A DNA stretch of 64,000 bases from Candidatus Thiodictyon syntrophicum (GTDB lineage: Bacteria; Pseudomonadota; Gammaproteobacteria; Chromatiales; Chromatiaceae), in assembly GCF_002813775.1 (NCBI RefSeq), contig NZ_CP020370.1:4365501-4429500 (forward strand), read 5' to 3'. The notes under the pieces were generated by a model that had not been told where the DNA came from, ran no database searches, and saw only the letters and a list, made by a program, of their open reading frames with translations. Numbering within the stretch: the first letter of the stretch is position 1; every line of letters begins with the position of its first letter. A program made the translations under genes and the position numbers. Shown in pieces: positions 54,064 through 63,414 of the stretch.

Positions 54064-57000
54064 TCATCGCTCATTCATCGCTTCCCGCGTGACTGTTCGT
54101 CCGCCGGTATCGATCTTTCCGCTCAATACCTCGATAGCGGCCATGGCATCATCGACTAGCCGCTGGCGTTGCGCATAGTCTGCCGGGGTCGGCGCGACTG
54201 TCTCGATCATCTTGTTGAACTCGCTCTCGACCTTGGCCTTGAAATCGGCCTCGATCTGATAGACCTCGGTGAACTCCGCAAAGGCCCAGCGGCCATGGCT
54301 TCCGAGGTTGTTCACGCCGGGCACCCAGTAGGTGTCCATGGTCGCCTTCTTTTCCTTGGCGTCCTCGCGCCGGTAGCCCTTGATCTCGACGGTCAGATGC
54401 AGCAGGTCATCGTCGCCGTGGCCGTCTTCGACCAGGCAGATGAAGTCCGGCAGGTATTTGCGCTGCTCCGATCCGTAGCGGTAGGGCACCTCGAACCCCA
54501 GGTTGTGATTCTTCACATAGGCGCGTACCCGCGGGTGGGCCTCCGCCACGCGGCAGAACTCGGCCTCCCAGTCGCTATCCAGGATCACCCAATTGAGGTG
54601 GCAGCGACGCGCGTCGGTCTCCCAGCGCTCGGTCTTGCTGGTGTTGAAGCGGACATGGGCGGTGGAACCGACCGGGTTGTAGGGGTCGAGCAGGGCCAGG
54701 ATCGGGCGTTTGCCGATGAAGGCGCGGGTGATGCCGGCCGTGATCCGCTCGCAGGCCATGTCTGCCAGCATCTTGTACTTGAGCTGCGCCGGGAAGGTGC
54801 CGCCCTTACATACCAGATAGCCGTCGAGCCACTGACGGGCGATGCGCTTGAGTTGGCCGAACAGGTTGAGCCGGGGATCGCCGTTGGCATCGCGCCATTT
54901 GTTCAGCACCAGATAGGAGGTCAGCTCGTAGACCAGTTGGGATGGGCGGACGTCCCCGGTATGGACAAGGTCGAGGTCGACCATCTCGCCGATGATCCCC
55001 GCATTCTGGGTCCTGGTGGCGCCGATCAGGTCGGGCGTGAGTTCGAGCACGGAGTCGTCGTTGAACTCGGCGGTCAGACGCTCCTGCGGCAGCTCGGTGC
55101 GGTAGCCGGCGACGCGGGGAAAGCGGATTTCGAGCGCATCGCGGTCGGGGCGCACGGCGCGGACCTGGATCGTCTCGCGCGGCGGCTGAGGCGGCGCAAC
55201 GACGGGCTTGGCGTTGAAGTCGAAGGGGATGCCGAGGACATCGGCGTATTCCACGTTGAAGAGTCCGTCCTCGTTCAGGTCGTAGGACTGGCGGCGCAGT
55301 GCCCGGCCGATGACCTGCTCGCACAGGAGTTGGGTGCCGAAGGCGCGGACCCCCAGAACGTGGGTGACGGTGTTGGCGTCCCAACCCTCGGTGAGCATGG
55401 AGACGGAGACGACGCAACGGATATCGGCCCCGAGTCGGCCGGGCTTGCCCACGGTGTTCATGACCTCGCGCAGGAGGTCCTGGTCGGTGAGGTTCTCGGC
55501 CTGACGCGGATCGCCGGTGCGCTCGATGATCTCGCGGCGGAAGCGCTCGATCTCATCCGCGGCCATGGCGCGGAAGTTGTCATCCAGGGCCTCGCCGGAC
55601 TCCAGTTGCTCACTGTCGATCAGGAGGGTGCGGGGACGCGGGAGTGCGTTTCCGTGCTCGTCGTCGTGGTTGCGAAACAGGGGCAGCCGACCGGGCACCA
55701 ATTCGGTGGTGCCATCCTGCTTCGTGCGGTCGAAACCGGCGATGTAGTCGTAGACCAGCTTGGAGGCGGAGGTGTTGTTGCAGACGACGATGAAGCAGGG
55801 CGGTGACGCAACCCCCGCCTGCTGCCAGAGGGCGAAGGTCTTCTCATAGTGCCCGTAAAGGGCTTCCAGCGCGGTTTGCAGTTGTGTCGGCAGGTCCAGA
55901 GGGTTGAGCGCTTCCGACTTGCCGCGACCCTTCTTGGGCATCTTGGCGCGGATATGCTCCCACAGGTTGCGGAACATGGGCATCTCGCCGCCGGGAATGT
56001 TGTCGGCAACCGGCACACGCGGCAGCTTGACGATGCCGCACTCGATGGCGTCCATCAGCGAGAAGTCGCTGAGCGTCCAGGGGAAGAGGGTCCCTTCGGC
56101 ATAGCCGGAGCCGCGCAGGAAGAAGGGGGTAGCCGAGAGGTCGAAAACGCGAGCCAGGCCCAGGTTGCGGTTGACGGCCTCCAAGCCGGAAATCCACTGG
56201 CGGGCGGCCTCGTTGTTCTTCTCGGCCTCCTTCTTCTCGTCCCCCTTCAGGTCCCCTTCCAGTTCGTGGTCGGGCTTCTCGCGGTAGCAGTGGTGGGCCT
56301 CGTCGTTGATGGCGAGAATATTCTTCAGGCCCATCAGGTCGGGCATGACGCGCTGGAGCATCTGACCCTCGGTCTCCAGGGTGTCCAGAGCCTCGCCGCC
56401 GCGCCCCTGGAGTAACAGCCGTCCACCCTTGGACAGTTCGATGCGCTCGCGCCGCCGGAAGGCATGGTAGTTGGTGATGACGATCTTGGCACGTCTGAGG
56501 TCATCCAGGAGGTCGCCCGGCACCAGTTCGCGGTCGGCGTAGTAGCTGTCCGGATCGTTGGGCTGGAGCACGCGCAGGCGGTCCTTGATCGTGAGCCCCG
56601 GGGCGACGATGAGGAAACCGCGAGTGAACTTCCTGGACCCGGGTCGGCGCACGGCGTTGACGGTCTGCCAGGCGATCAGCATGGCCATGACGGTGGTCTT
56701 ACCCGCGCCGGTGGCCAACTTCAATGCCAGGCGCATCAGCGCAGGGTTGGCGTCGTGGTTGGCGCTCTCCAGGTGCTCAAGAAATCGCTGCCCCGCCTTG
56801 CCGAGCTGGGGCGCAACCTCGGTCAACCAGATAGCGGTTTCAACGGCTTCGATCTGGCAGAAGAAGGGGCGCAGGCCGCTGAACGGGTGATGTCGCCAGT
56901 GCGTGAGGAGGCGCGCGGTCTCAGGGGTGACACGCCAAGCGCCGGGGTCGGGGATCAAACGCCACTTGTCGACCTCGCGGCGCACGGCGTTGATGATGGC

Positions 57001-57240
57001 TGTGTGGTCGTAGCGCTGGGCCTCGGTGCTCAGGCCCTTGCCCTCATCGAACAGGAACTCGCCCTGCTTGGGGGCGTCTTTGCGCTTTTTCGGCTTGGGG
57101 ATCGGGGTGATAAACTCCGCCAGGCGCCGGGCCTCGATGATCGCTTGGGTTGGCTGGCCCGTGTCATCCAACTCCCAGTGGCGCCCCGGGTAGGCGTACG
57201 GGGAGTTGAGGATCGGCCGGTCGAAAAACGGGTTGCTCAC
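54064..57240 (-). CDS. res: Type III restriction enzyme, Res subunit
   Basis: 1058 aa. SF2 helicase: Walker A LKLATGAGKTTVMAMLI (about 190), INDEAHHCY (about 318), DLSATPFFLRG (about 370), and late VSMLTEGWDANTVTHVLG with CEQVIGRALRR (about 640). The C-terminal nuclease region has YLPDFICLVEDG followed by LTVEIKGYRRED, a PD-(D/E)xK pattern (about 945-975). The motor would move along DNA and cut when two sites meet head to head. First gene of the minus-strand island. The partner mod gene follows after the VapBC pair. Confidence 0.94.
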   Translation of the reverse strand: MSNPFFDRPILNSPYAYPGRHWELDDTGQPTQAIIEARRLAEFITPIPKPKKRKDAPKQGEFLFDEGKGLSTEAQRYDHTAIINAVRREVDKWRLIPDPGAWRVTPETARLLTHWRHHPFSGLRPFFCQIEAVETAIWLTEVAPQLGKAGQRFLEHLESANHDANPALMRLALKLATGAGKTTVMAMLIAWQTVNAVRRPGSRKFTRGFLIVAPGLTIKDRLRVLQPNDPDSYYADRELVPGDLLDDLRRAKIVITNYHAFRRRERIELSKGGRLLLQGRGGEALDTLETEGQMLQRVMPDLMGLKNILAINDEAHHCYREKPDHELEGDLKGDEKKEAEKNNEAARQWISGLEAVNRNLGLARVFDLSATPFFLRGSGYAEGTLFPWTLSDFSLMDAIECGIVKLPRVPVADNIPGGEMPMFRNLWEHIRAKMPKKGRGKSEALNPLDLPTQLQTALEALYGHYEKTFALWQQAGVASPPCFIVVCNNTSASKLVYDYIAGFDRTKQDGTTELVPGRLPLFRNHDDEHGNALPRPRTLLIDSEQLESGEALDDNFRAMAADEIERFRREIIERTGDPRQAENLTDQDLLREVMNTVGKPGRLGADIRCVVSVSMLTEGWDANTVTHVLGVRAFGTQLLCEQVIGRALRRQSYDLNEDGLFNVEYADVLGIPFDFNAKPVVAPPQPPRETIQVRAVRPDRDALEIRFPRVAGYRTELPQERLTAEFNDDSVLELTPDLIGATRTQNAGIIGEMVDLDLVHTGDVRPSQLVYELTSYLVLNKWRDANGDPRLNLFGQLKRIARQWLDGYLVCKGGTFPAQLKYKMLADMACERITAGITRAFIGKRPILALLDPYNPVGSTAHVRFNTSKTERWETDARRCHLNWVILDSDWEAEFCRVAEAHPRVRAYVKNHNLGFEVPYRYGSEQRKYLPDFICLVEDGHGDDDLLHLTVEIKGYRREDAKEKKATMDTYWVPGVNNLGSHGRWAFAEFTEVYQIEADFKAKVESEFNKMIETVAPTPADYAQRQRLVDDAMAAIEVLSGKIDTGGRTVTREAMNER

Positions 57241-57616
57241 GGCGGTTCCCTTGCGGTTGGTGAAATTAAGCGACCAAGATCGGCTTCCCGTCGACGTCAG
57301 GGCCGCTTGCGTCCCGCACGCAGCGGTCGCGAAGCTGCGCGAGACGAGCGCATCGCACAGGAATCCCCGTCAGACATCGCTCGGGTTGCTCAGGAGGATG
57401 CAAGGCTAGAGCATTCAAGCGGACTTGACAAACCCGCCCGCTCTACAGGGGACGAGCACGCCGGCCAAGGGCCGCGGCCTGAACTGTGACGTTTCGCGCC
57501 GCCGAGGCGCCACGCAGTAAGCGCACGGAAGCCGCACGGCATCATCCAGGCGCCGACGAGCGCCCGAACCGATCGCGGCTACTCGAAACGAAGACCAGGA
57601 TTGGACCAGAGAGCAC
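57241..57616. other. Intergenic, upstream of res
   Basis: About 375 bases that should hold the res promoter on the minus strand and the old downstream flank of the tRNA gene. Open frames present have no recognisable product. Confidence 0.45.
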
Positions 57617-57619
57617 AGA

Positions 57620-57660
57620 AAAAGGGCCTAGTCTTGCGGCTAAGCCCTTGTCTTTTTGAT
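57620..57660 (-). terminator. Displaced tRNA-Ser terminator
   Basis: On the minus strand AAGGGCTTAG and CTAGGCCCTT pair around a short loop and are followed by TTTTC. It lies just beyond the 14-bp copy of the tRNA 3' end. This is the hairpin expected a few bases after a tRNA gene, now 4.8 kb away because of integration. Confidence 0.75.
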
Positions 57661-57664
57661 GAAA

Positions 57665-57678
57665 TGGCGGAGAGGGTG
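57665..57678. repeat. Attachment-site copy (distal end of integrative element)
   Basis: TGGCGGAGAGGGTG is identical to 62440-62453, the 3' end of the tRNA-Ser gene including its CCA. It marks the left border of the integrated element. Only 14 bp match, which is short but is backed by the neighbouring terminator. Confidence 0.82.
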
Positions 57679-58166
57679 TCCTTAAATCCTTTGTCCAGCT
57701 TGGTCCCAAAGCGTGCAGCACGGACATTTTTGCTATTAAATAACAGTAAGTTAGTGCATCTTACGTCCGCGTTTGTCCGGATTTGATCAGCTACATCCGG
57801 GAAAAAAATGTAGGCTGGAGTGTAACCAGGATACCGCCCTCCCACAACACCCGCTTCGCCCGGTCCCGCTCGCTCGTCCCCGTCGCTGATAGCCTACCAT
57901 TTCTGTCTGTTTCGGCGGAACAGAACAGATGCGTTGCAATACCTTATTCGTCTATACGAATGAAAATCTATTGAACTGATGCAGGGCGCCTGTAAACAGT
58001 AATTGCTGTCGCGTAGTCGCTGAGAAAGCTGCACATCTGAATATTCGATAGCGTCACTTAAAATGAAGTGAAAGCAAAAATCGTATCGAAAAAAATCCCG
58101 TTTGACGTTTGGCGGAAAAGAATGTAACATTACCACACAATTTAAGAAACAATAAGGGGAGCTACA
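57679..58166. other. Left end of the element, integrase upstream region
   Basis: About 490 bases without a convincing gene. A GCTGGAGTGTA block at 57813-57823 recurs in the same direction at 62369-62379 near the other end. AT-rich sequence at 57950-58160 must hold the integrase promoter. Confidence 0.5.
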
Positions 58167-59363
58167 TTGAAATTAACAGCCACATTTTGCAAGAACACCA
58201 AGGAAAAAGGGATGCATCTGGATGGACACGGTTTGTATTTACGGGTTCAGGCGTCAAAAAAGGACACACTCCAAGTGAGCAAGTCCTGGCTTCTGCGTTG
58301 GGGCTCTGGCGGCAGGAATACGATGGGTTTTGGACGTTTCCCGGAGATTGGCTTGGCTGATGCTCGCGCTCTTGCGGCTGATGCCATGCAGAAGGTTGCA
58401 CTCGGCATTGATCCACGGGCGCAACGAGACGACGCGAGAAGGAAAGTACAGATTCAACAGGACACTTTGACTTTCCGGGAAGCCTGTAAGCAATATATTG
58501 AAAAGGAGTCTCCCGCCTGGAAGAACGTCAAACATGAACAGCAATGGAATTCCACATTAGAAACTTATGCCTTGCCGATCCTCGGAGACAAGACTGTTGA
58601 AGTTATTTCCCTAAAAGATGTATTGTCCGTTTTGGAACCTATTTGGAACATAAAAAACGAGACTGCTACGCGGGTTCGTTCTCGATTGGAAAATATTCTT
58701 GACTGGGCGATTACACATGGTCATCGAACTTCGGATAATCCTGCACGATGGAAAGGAAGATTGGAACATGCACTTCCGGCAATCAACAAGCGACAAAGAG
58801 TAAAGCATCATCCAGCTCTTTCATATCGTGATTTGCCCGATTTCTTAAACCAAATCAAAATGATGAATTCGCTTTCCGCAAGAGCGCTAGAATTCACTAT
58901 ACTGACGGCTTGCAGAACGAATGAGGTCATCGGCGCACGATGGGAAGAAATAGACCTTGAAAAAGATGTCTGGACAATTCCAAAAGAGCGAATGAAAGCC
59001 GGTGTAGAACAACTTGTTCCAATCTCCAAGCCAGCAAATAAGTTACTGAAAAAGCTGAAAGAATTCTCGGGAAGCAAATATGTTTTCCAAAGCGATTTCA
59101 TTAGGAAAGAGCAACATATATCCAATATGGCGATGCTTCTTCTTCTAAAAAGAATGAATCGCCAGGACATTACCGTTCACGGTTTCCGATCAACCTTTCG
59201 AGATTGGGGTGCTGAGCAAACGGAATTTGCAAGAGAGGTTCTGGAGCACGCGCTGTCGCACAGGCTTGCTGATGGCGCTGAGGCGGCTTATCAGCGGGGG
59301 ACCATGCTTGATAAGAGAAGAGAATTGATGAATGCCTGGGGTGGTTATTGCTTTAGCAAATAG
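58167..59363 (+). CDS. int: Tyrosine-type integrase (P4-like, DUF4102)
   Basis: 398 aa from TTG at 58167, chosen because AAGGGGAG lies 6 bases before and no ATG fits the N-terminus. An N-terminal arm-binding DUF4102 domain (GLYLRVQASKK, RFPEIGLADARALAADA) is followed by a SAM-like core-binding domain and a catalytic domain: Arg in LTACRTNEVIGARWEEID (about 250), HGFRSTFRDWG (His-x-x-Arg, about 338), HALSHRL (about 360) and the nucleophile Tyr in AEAAYQRG (about 374). All residues are present. It should recombine the element at the tRNA-Ser 3' end. Confidence 0.95.
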   Translation: MKLTATFCKNTKEKGMHLDGHGLYLRVQASKKDTLQVSKSWLLRWGSGGRNTMGFGRFPEIGLADARALAADAMQKVALGIDPRAQRDDARRKVQIQQDTLTFREACKQYIEKESPAWKNVKHEQQWNSTLETYALPILGDKTVEVISLKDVLSVLEPIWNIKNETATRVRSRLENILDWAITHGHRTSDNPARWKGRLEHALPAINKRQRVKHHPALSYRDLPDFLNQIKMMNSLSARALEFTILTACRTNEVIGARWEEIDLEKDVWTIPKERMKAGVEQLVPISKPANKLLKKLKEFSGSKYVFQSDFIRKEQHISNMAMLLLLKRMNRQDITVHGFRSTFRDWGAEQTEFAREVLEHALSHRLADGAEAAYQRGTMLDKRRELMNAWGGYCFSK

Positions 59364-59536
59364 CTATTGACTGGTGGCAGCCATCAAGTCATCAGCTTAT
59401 AGGTGAATATCAGGATTTCCCTGGTGAAATGCCGGGGTTGTTGCATATAAAACGGAAGATGAAAAGCCCGTGCTGTCGGGGCATTATAGACATAACGTAA
59501 GGACATTTTTAGCAAATACAATAAGAGAGTTTAATT

Positions 59537-59716
59537 ATGAATATCATTCGGATTGGAAAAGTAACTGAGCTGACTAGCCTTGGGCGTTCAACCATTTACG
59601 AGATGATCAAGAAGGGTCACTTTCCGGCTCAAAAGAAGATTTCAACAAGAAGAGTCGGATGGCTATTGGAGGACGTAGAAAATTGGATCAGAGATCTTTC
59701 AAGCGGTGGAAAATAA
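59537..59716 (+). CDS. AlpA-like helix-turn-helix regulator / excisionase
   Basis: 59 aa, ATG at 59537, GAGAG about 8 bases upstream. MNIIRIGKVTELTSLGRSTI then YEMIKKGHFPAQKKI and WLLEDVENWI is the AlpA (phage P4) pattern: a winged or MerR-like HTH of minimal size. AlpA proteins activate the integrase or aid excision. It lies 173 bases after int and 30 bases before the Rep-like gene on the same strand. Confidence 0.88.
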   Translation: MNIIRIGKVTELTSLGRSTIYEMIKKGHFPAQKKISTRRVGWLLEDVENWIRDLSSGGK

Positions 59717-59746
59717 AAAAAGGAAGCTAATGAGGAGATCATAATA

Positions 59747-60229
59747 ATGGGTAAAAAATATCATAAAAATCAGCTTATTGAATTCTGCGATGACTGCAAG
59801 CGTGGATTTTTCATAACGATCAACAGCAGCATAAGAAAGCCGATAGCTGAGTTAAGCGAAAATCAGTTCAACCAATTTCGCAATGACGTATTGGATATCA
59901 GAAAAGCGCTAAACATCTATTGCTATGGAAAACACTTCAAAGAACGACAGAGGAGCTTTAAAGGTTTTACAGCAATAGAAGTCGGTTGGGAAGGTGATTT
60001 GCTACATGCGCACTTACTTTTGCTTAATCACTTGGCCACAAACCGAACGACAGAGGATATTGAGCGAAGACTAAAAGATAAGATTCGTCCTTACTGCACT
60101 ATTGCAGAAAGTAACAACTCAATTCAAGTAAAAAAGTACGACCCGGGAAAGCTGGAAAAATGTGTTGATTATTGTATAAAGCAACAATATTTGTTTATCG
60201 AGCGATTTCGCGAAAGTAATATTACATAA
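59747..60229 (+). CDS. Small HUH-type replication-initiator-like protein (inovirus Gp2-like)
   Basis: 160 aa. LLHAHLLLLN (about residue 88) is a His-hydrophobic-His motif, and KCVDYCIKQQ (about residue 143) offers a Tyr followed three residues later by Lys, as in the nicking Tyr motif of HUH Rep proteins. FTAIEVGWEGD before the HUH motif matches the strand that leads into it. Rep proteins of this kind start rolling-circle copying. The length is half that of phage Rep proteins, so it may be a minimal or shortened version. Iteron-like repeats and a hairpin follow downstream. Confidence 0.65.
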   Translation: MGKKYHKNQLIEFCDDCKRGFFITINSSIRKPIAELSENQFNQFRNDVLDIRKALNIYCYGKHFKERQRSFKGFTAIEVGWEGDLLHAHLLLLNHLATNRTTEDIERRLKDKIRPYCTIAESNNSIQVKKYDPGKLEKCVDYCIKQQYLFIERFRESNIT

Positions 60230-60431
60230 ATAACAACAGGGATGCCGAAGCGTGGGGTTCGTAAATGAAGACCGCGCTTTTCCCTGTAACGGACAGAATA
60301 ATAGATGTCAGTTCGGCTGGTCTGGTTAGAAGATACAATGGAAATTTCTTGTCGAAAGCGGTTATCGGAAATTTTATCTTTTTGAATTTGCAATTTTTGA
60401 ATTTTAAAAATGCGCTGATCCAGGGTGTAGA

Positions 60432-60530
60432 ATTTAGTATTGCCTAAAGATTGATAAATCAATATTAAGAATACAGATCAAAGACGATAGCAAAATGATC
60501 AAGATGCACAATTTAGTATTACCTGAAGAT
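60432..60530. repeat. Iteron-like direct repeat
   Basis: ATTTAGTATTGCCTAAAGAT (60432-60451) and ATTTAGTATTACCTGAAGAT (60511-60530) agree in 18 of 20 positions, in the same direction, 79 bases apart (3.6 bases short of eight helical turns by usual pitch). They lie in AT-rich DNA just after the Rep-like gene and are candidates for its binding sites. Confidence 0.55.
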
Positions 60531-60798
60531 CAATAGTACAGATAAATTGATTAGACAGATCAGATAAGGATTTAGACTCGATATCAGAGGGAATAGGAAT
60601 GTAGACACTACATTATCGAGAACGACATCGACACGACGTTACCGTATCGGGATGGAATTAAGTTTTGTTTGTTCCAGACAAAACTTGAACCAAAAACTGC
60701 CATTGGAGTCAGTTCGTAATCGACAACACGAAAACCTCGCAAGATAATGATTTAGCTCTTCACGACGGGATTTTCATTTCTTGTGTTAGTAGCAGTGT

Positions 60799-60831
60799 CT
60801 TGGGTGGTTGAATGGCGATCAACCACCCAAG
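60799..60831. promoter_or_regulatory. Perfect 13-bp hairpin, possible replication origin or terminator
   Basis: CTTGGGTGGTTGA (60799-60811), 7-base loop ATGGCGA, and TCAACCACCCAAG (60819-60831). GC-rich in an AT-rich setting, with no following T-run. HUH proteins nick at such hairpins, so a replication origin is a reasonable guess. Confidence 0.5.
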
Positions 60832-60957
60832 CAGCGCATAACGCGGCGACACCAGCAGGAAACTCTCGGACGTGGGCAAAGCTAGGCTGCCCCACCTGCA
60901 CTCCTGCAATCACGCTTAAGTTGCGACTTAACGGCAATACAGTTATCCGTGTTCATT

Positions 60958-61869
60958 TTACTGAGACACGGTGACATAGATTCCATTATCATCTGTGTAC
61001 TGTGCCGTGTAATCGATGTCGCTCTCTGTCGCCTCAGACAACAATTTCGCGCTACACTCGCATTTTTTTGCCACATCGTCTTTGCCGTCAGTTCTTATTA
61101 AATCCAGCGTAAAGTTCTTACTCGCAGCCGCTTTGGATGCTTCCTGCAAGATACTTTTGATATCTTCATTATTCAATTTCTTATTAAGCGCGCTTAGCGA
61201 TTTATAGGTTGTCGCACCACTTTTCATCGCCTCCGTTAGCACTGATTCAAGCTTCTCTTGTACCTCTGTAGGCTCGCTATCGTTCTGAGCAAACTTGGCG
61301 AGGATTGCAAATTCAGCAAGTGCTACCGTGCCATCTCTATCTCGGTCTTGAAGCAATTTAATCACCAATTCTTTCACCGCGCGATCGGAGCATTGTGGTG
61401 CATTCGAGGTATTTGTCGCATTCGAGGTATTTGTCGCATTTGAAGCATTCGTCGCATTTGAAGTTTTTGGCTTGCCATCAGACAGATGGCCAATAAGTAT
61501 GAGGATAAGAAGCAGTAGCAGCAGTATTGACGCTGCAATTCCCAGAGGTCTTAGCCAAGGCTTTCGGTTATAGTTGTTATTGAGCCTTTCTTTAACATAT
61601 TTTACCTGAGGTCTCGCATACACAAAATTCCATACCAAAAGATACAAAAGAACAATTACACCCCCCTTATCTAAAAAAAGTGATATGAATGAAACGGCTA
61701 TCCCGCCGTAAGCCCAATACATTGATAATTTTGCTTTTTCTTCATCGCCAATCTCTGTCCAATTCTTAGAATGTATCCATGCGCCAAATATAGGAGAAAA
61801 CAATAGACTCCACCACGAAGCAGCATTTGGATTCCAAAGAGATAAGGGGCTTTGGTTTTCGTTGTTCAT
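60958..61869 (-). CDS. Membrane protein with EF-hand-like loop, element cargo
   Basis: 303 aa. The N-terminus LSLWNPNAASWWSLLFSPIF then GAWIHSKNW recalls a small conserved domain of unknown role. Three hydrophobic helices follow (about 50-65, 68-84, 108-128). A low-complexity linker of Asn-Ala-Thr repeats (about 135-157) leads to a soluble domain. That domain starts with DRDRDGTVALAE, a perfect 12-position calcium-binding EF-hand loop (Asp at 1, 3, 5, Gly 6, Glu 12), and ends with two Cys in KKCECS. Function unknown. It is transcribed against int and is the only evident cargo gene. Confidence 0.75.
   Translation of the reverse strand: MNNENQSPLSLWNPNAASWWSLLFSPIFGAWIHSKNWTEIGDEEKAKLSMYWAYGGIAVSFISLFLDKGGVIVLLYLLVWNFVYARPQVKYVKERLNNNYNRKPWLRPLGIAASILLLLLLILILIGHLSDGKPKTSNATNASNATNTSNATNTSNAPQCSDRAVKELVIKLLQDRDRDGTVALAEFAILAKFAQNDSEPTEVQEKLESVLTEAMKSGATTYKSLSALNKKLNNEDIKSILQEASKAAASKNFTLDLIRTDGKDDVAKKCECSAKLLSEATESDIDYTAQYTDDNGIYVTVSQ
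61391..61465. repeat. Short tandem repeats inside the membrane-protein gene
   Basis: About five near-identical units of 9 and 15 bases (GCATTCGAGGTATTTGTC type) encode the Asn-Ala-Thr linker. In-frame slippage here would only change the linker length. Confidence 0.75.
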
Positions 61870-62439
61870 TGTTTAGCTCCGAAATTCGTTCCTGATGGGG
61901 TGCATATGACTTCGGGTCACTTGCACGATTGTTCTTGAATCCGCTACGTTGCCTGTGTTAATCCCATGACGTGACGCCTTGGACAACAGCGAGAAATCAA
62001 GTCCACACAGCGTAAGCATCAGAAACTTCCCTGTCAACGTTAGCAAATTAGAAATTCGCCGTTCCGTGAGCGCGGTCACGAAGGCTTTTCATGAGTAACT
62101 GCGGAGACGCGCTCCAGAGTCGACCAGAATGGCCCAGGTCGCGTTAGGAGGGTTGGGCTGGGGTTTGCAACCGCTGGGCTGCCACGGACGCATTGTGGAG
62201 GCACTGGGCGCCGTTTGGAGCGGTTCAACCAGGACGGGAAGCAAGGACCGCGAAAACCGCGCTCAGTGTAGGTTACCAGAGCGCACACTTTCTGAGTAGA
62301 GTGTCTTTGGGTTGCGCAACAGCCCGTCGAGTCCACTGGTGTCCAGGGACAGCCAGCCATTTAGTGTATGCTGGAGTGTATCCTGGAAATTTCAGTCAAC
62401 AAAAAATACAATGTAAATCAATTACATGGGGCTGTTATT
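61870..62439. other. Right end of the element, no certain gene
   Basis: About 570 bases. A 68-codon minus-strand frame at 61873-62079 has a plausible GTG start just upstream of the membrane protein gene but no recognisable product. 62080-62350 is more GC-rich. The GCTGGAGTGTA block is at 62369-62379. Confidence 0.45.
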
Positions 62440-62529
<90 letters not shown>

Positions 62530-62669
62530 GGGACTCGCCGCCAGGGCGGCAGCAAGCGACGTAGTTTAGGTCCGGAGCCGGCCTTTGTCCATGTCGAGCA
62601 AGTGCGCTTCTAAGGAGTGCGTCGCGTTCGCCCCCAGTGCCGCCACCCGCGATGACTCGAACGTCTGGC

Positions 62670-62759
62670 GTAGGGTGCGCCGTGCGCACCTTCAAAGGCA
62701 GCGGTTGAACGAAGCGACGCGGGTCTTGGCGGCGCCGCGGTGCGCACGGCGCACCCTAC
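62670..62759. repeat. 21-bp inverted repeat, GTAGGGTGCGCCGTGCGCACC unit
   Basis: 62670-62690 and 62739-62759 are perfect reverse complements. Another family of dispersed palindromes, between tRNA-Ser and pgsA. No gene is seen from 62530 to 62816. Confidence 0.85.
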
Positions 62760-62816
62760 GGGTACCGACGATGTTCGCGGGACGGGCGTGACGGCCCGGA
62801 CCAGGACCGGCTCAAC

Positions 62817-63398
62817 TCAGCGCGGCTCGCCCGGTGCCTGATTCGCCTGCCCGGACAGGCTGGGCCAGGCGGCGCGCAGATACATGACCATCGACCAGAG
62901 GGTGAGCACCGCCGCCAGGTACAGGAGCACCAGGCCGAGCCCGTAGACCCAGGGGCCCAGGGCCGAGTCGTGCAGCAGCATCAGGATGATGGAGACCATC
63001 TGCGCGGTGGTCTTGAACTTGCCGATCTGCGACACCGCCACCTCGGCGCGGGCGCCGATCTCGGCCATCCATTCGCGCAGCGCCGAGACGGTGATCTCGC
63101 GCCCGATGATGACGATGGAGGGCAGGGCCACCAGGGTCCGGTGGTCCTCCTGCACCATCAGGACCAGGGCCGCGGCGACCATCAGCTTGTCGGCGACCGG
63201 GTCGAGGAAGGCCCCCAGCGGCGAGGTCTGGTCCCAGCGCCGGGCCAGGTGGCCGTCGAGCCAGTCGGTGGCCGCGGCCAGACCGAAGATGGCGGCGGAG
63301 GCATAGGGCGCCCAGGGCGCCTCCACATAGAAGACGCCGACGAACACGGGGATCAGGCCGATCCGCAGCATCGTCAACAGGTTAGGTGTATTCCACAT
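62817..63398 (-). CDS. pgsA: CDP-diacylglycerol-glycerol-3-phosphate 3-phosphatidyltransferase
   Basis: 193 aa from the ATG at 63398 (MWNTPNLLTMLRI, the normal PgsA start); the longer frame is rejected. The CDP-alcohol phosphatidyltransferase motif DWLDGHLARR..GAFLDPVADK is complete. Four or more helices. It makes phosphatidylglycerol phosphate, the first step to phosphatidylglycerol, in the inner membrane. It follows uvrC with a 16-base gap, an order conserved in gammaproteobacteria. Confidence 0.95.
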   Translation of the reverse strand: MWNTPNLLTMLRIGLIPVFVGVFYVEAPWAPYASAAIFGLAAATDWLDGHLARRWDQTSPLGAFLDPVADKLMVAAALVLMVQEDHRTLVALPSIVIIGREITVSALREWMAEIGARAEVAVSQIGKFKTTAQMVSIILMLLHDSALGPWVYGLGLVLLYLAAVLTLWSMVMYLRAAWPSLSGQANQAPGEPR

Positions 63399-63414
63399 AG
63401 CTTCGGGCGACGGT

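Noticed and set aside
54169-55806. 545-aa open frame opposite res
   Set aside because: Antisense shadow of the restriction subunit with no domain of its own.
57805-57825. TGTAGGCTGGAG, similar to a primer site of laboratory deletion cassettes
   Set aside because: The match stops after 12 bases, no resistance marker or recombination target is near, and the block recurs at the other end of a natural element.
61391-61465. Regular repeats that could suggest a CRISPR array
   Set aside because: Units are only 9-15 bases, have no spacers, and encode the Asn-Ala-Thr linker of a protein. No CRISPR array or cas gene was seen in the window.
62076-62360. 94-codon minus-strand frame at the right end of the element
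   Set aside because: Composition and motifs do not look like a protein, no ribosome site is seen, and it spans the direct-repeat region.
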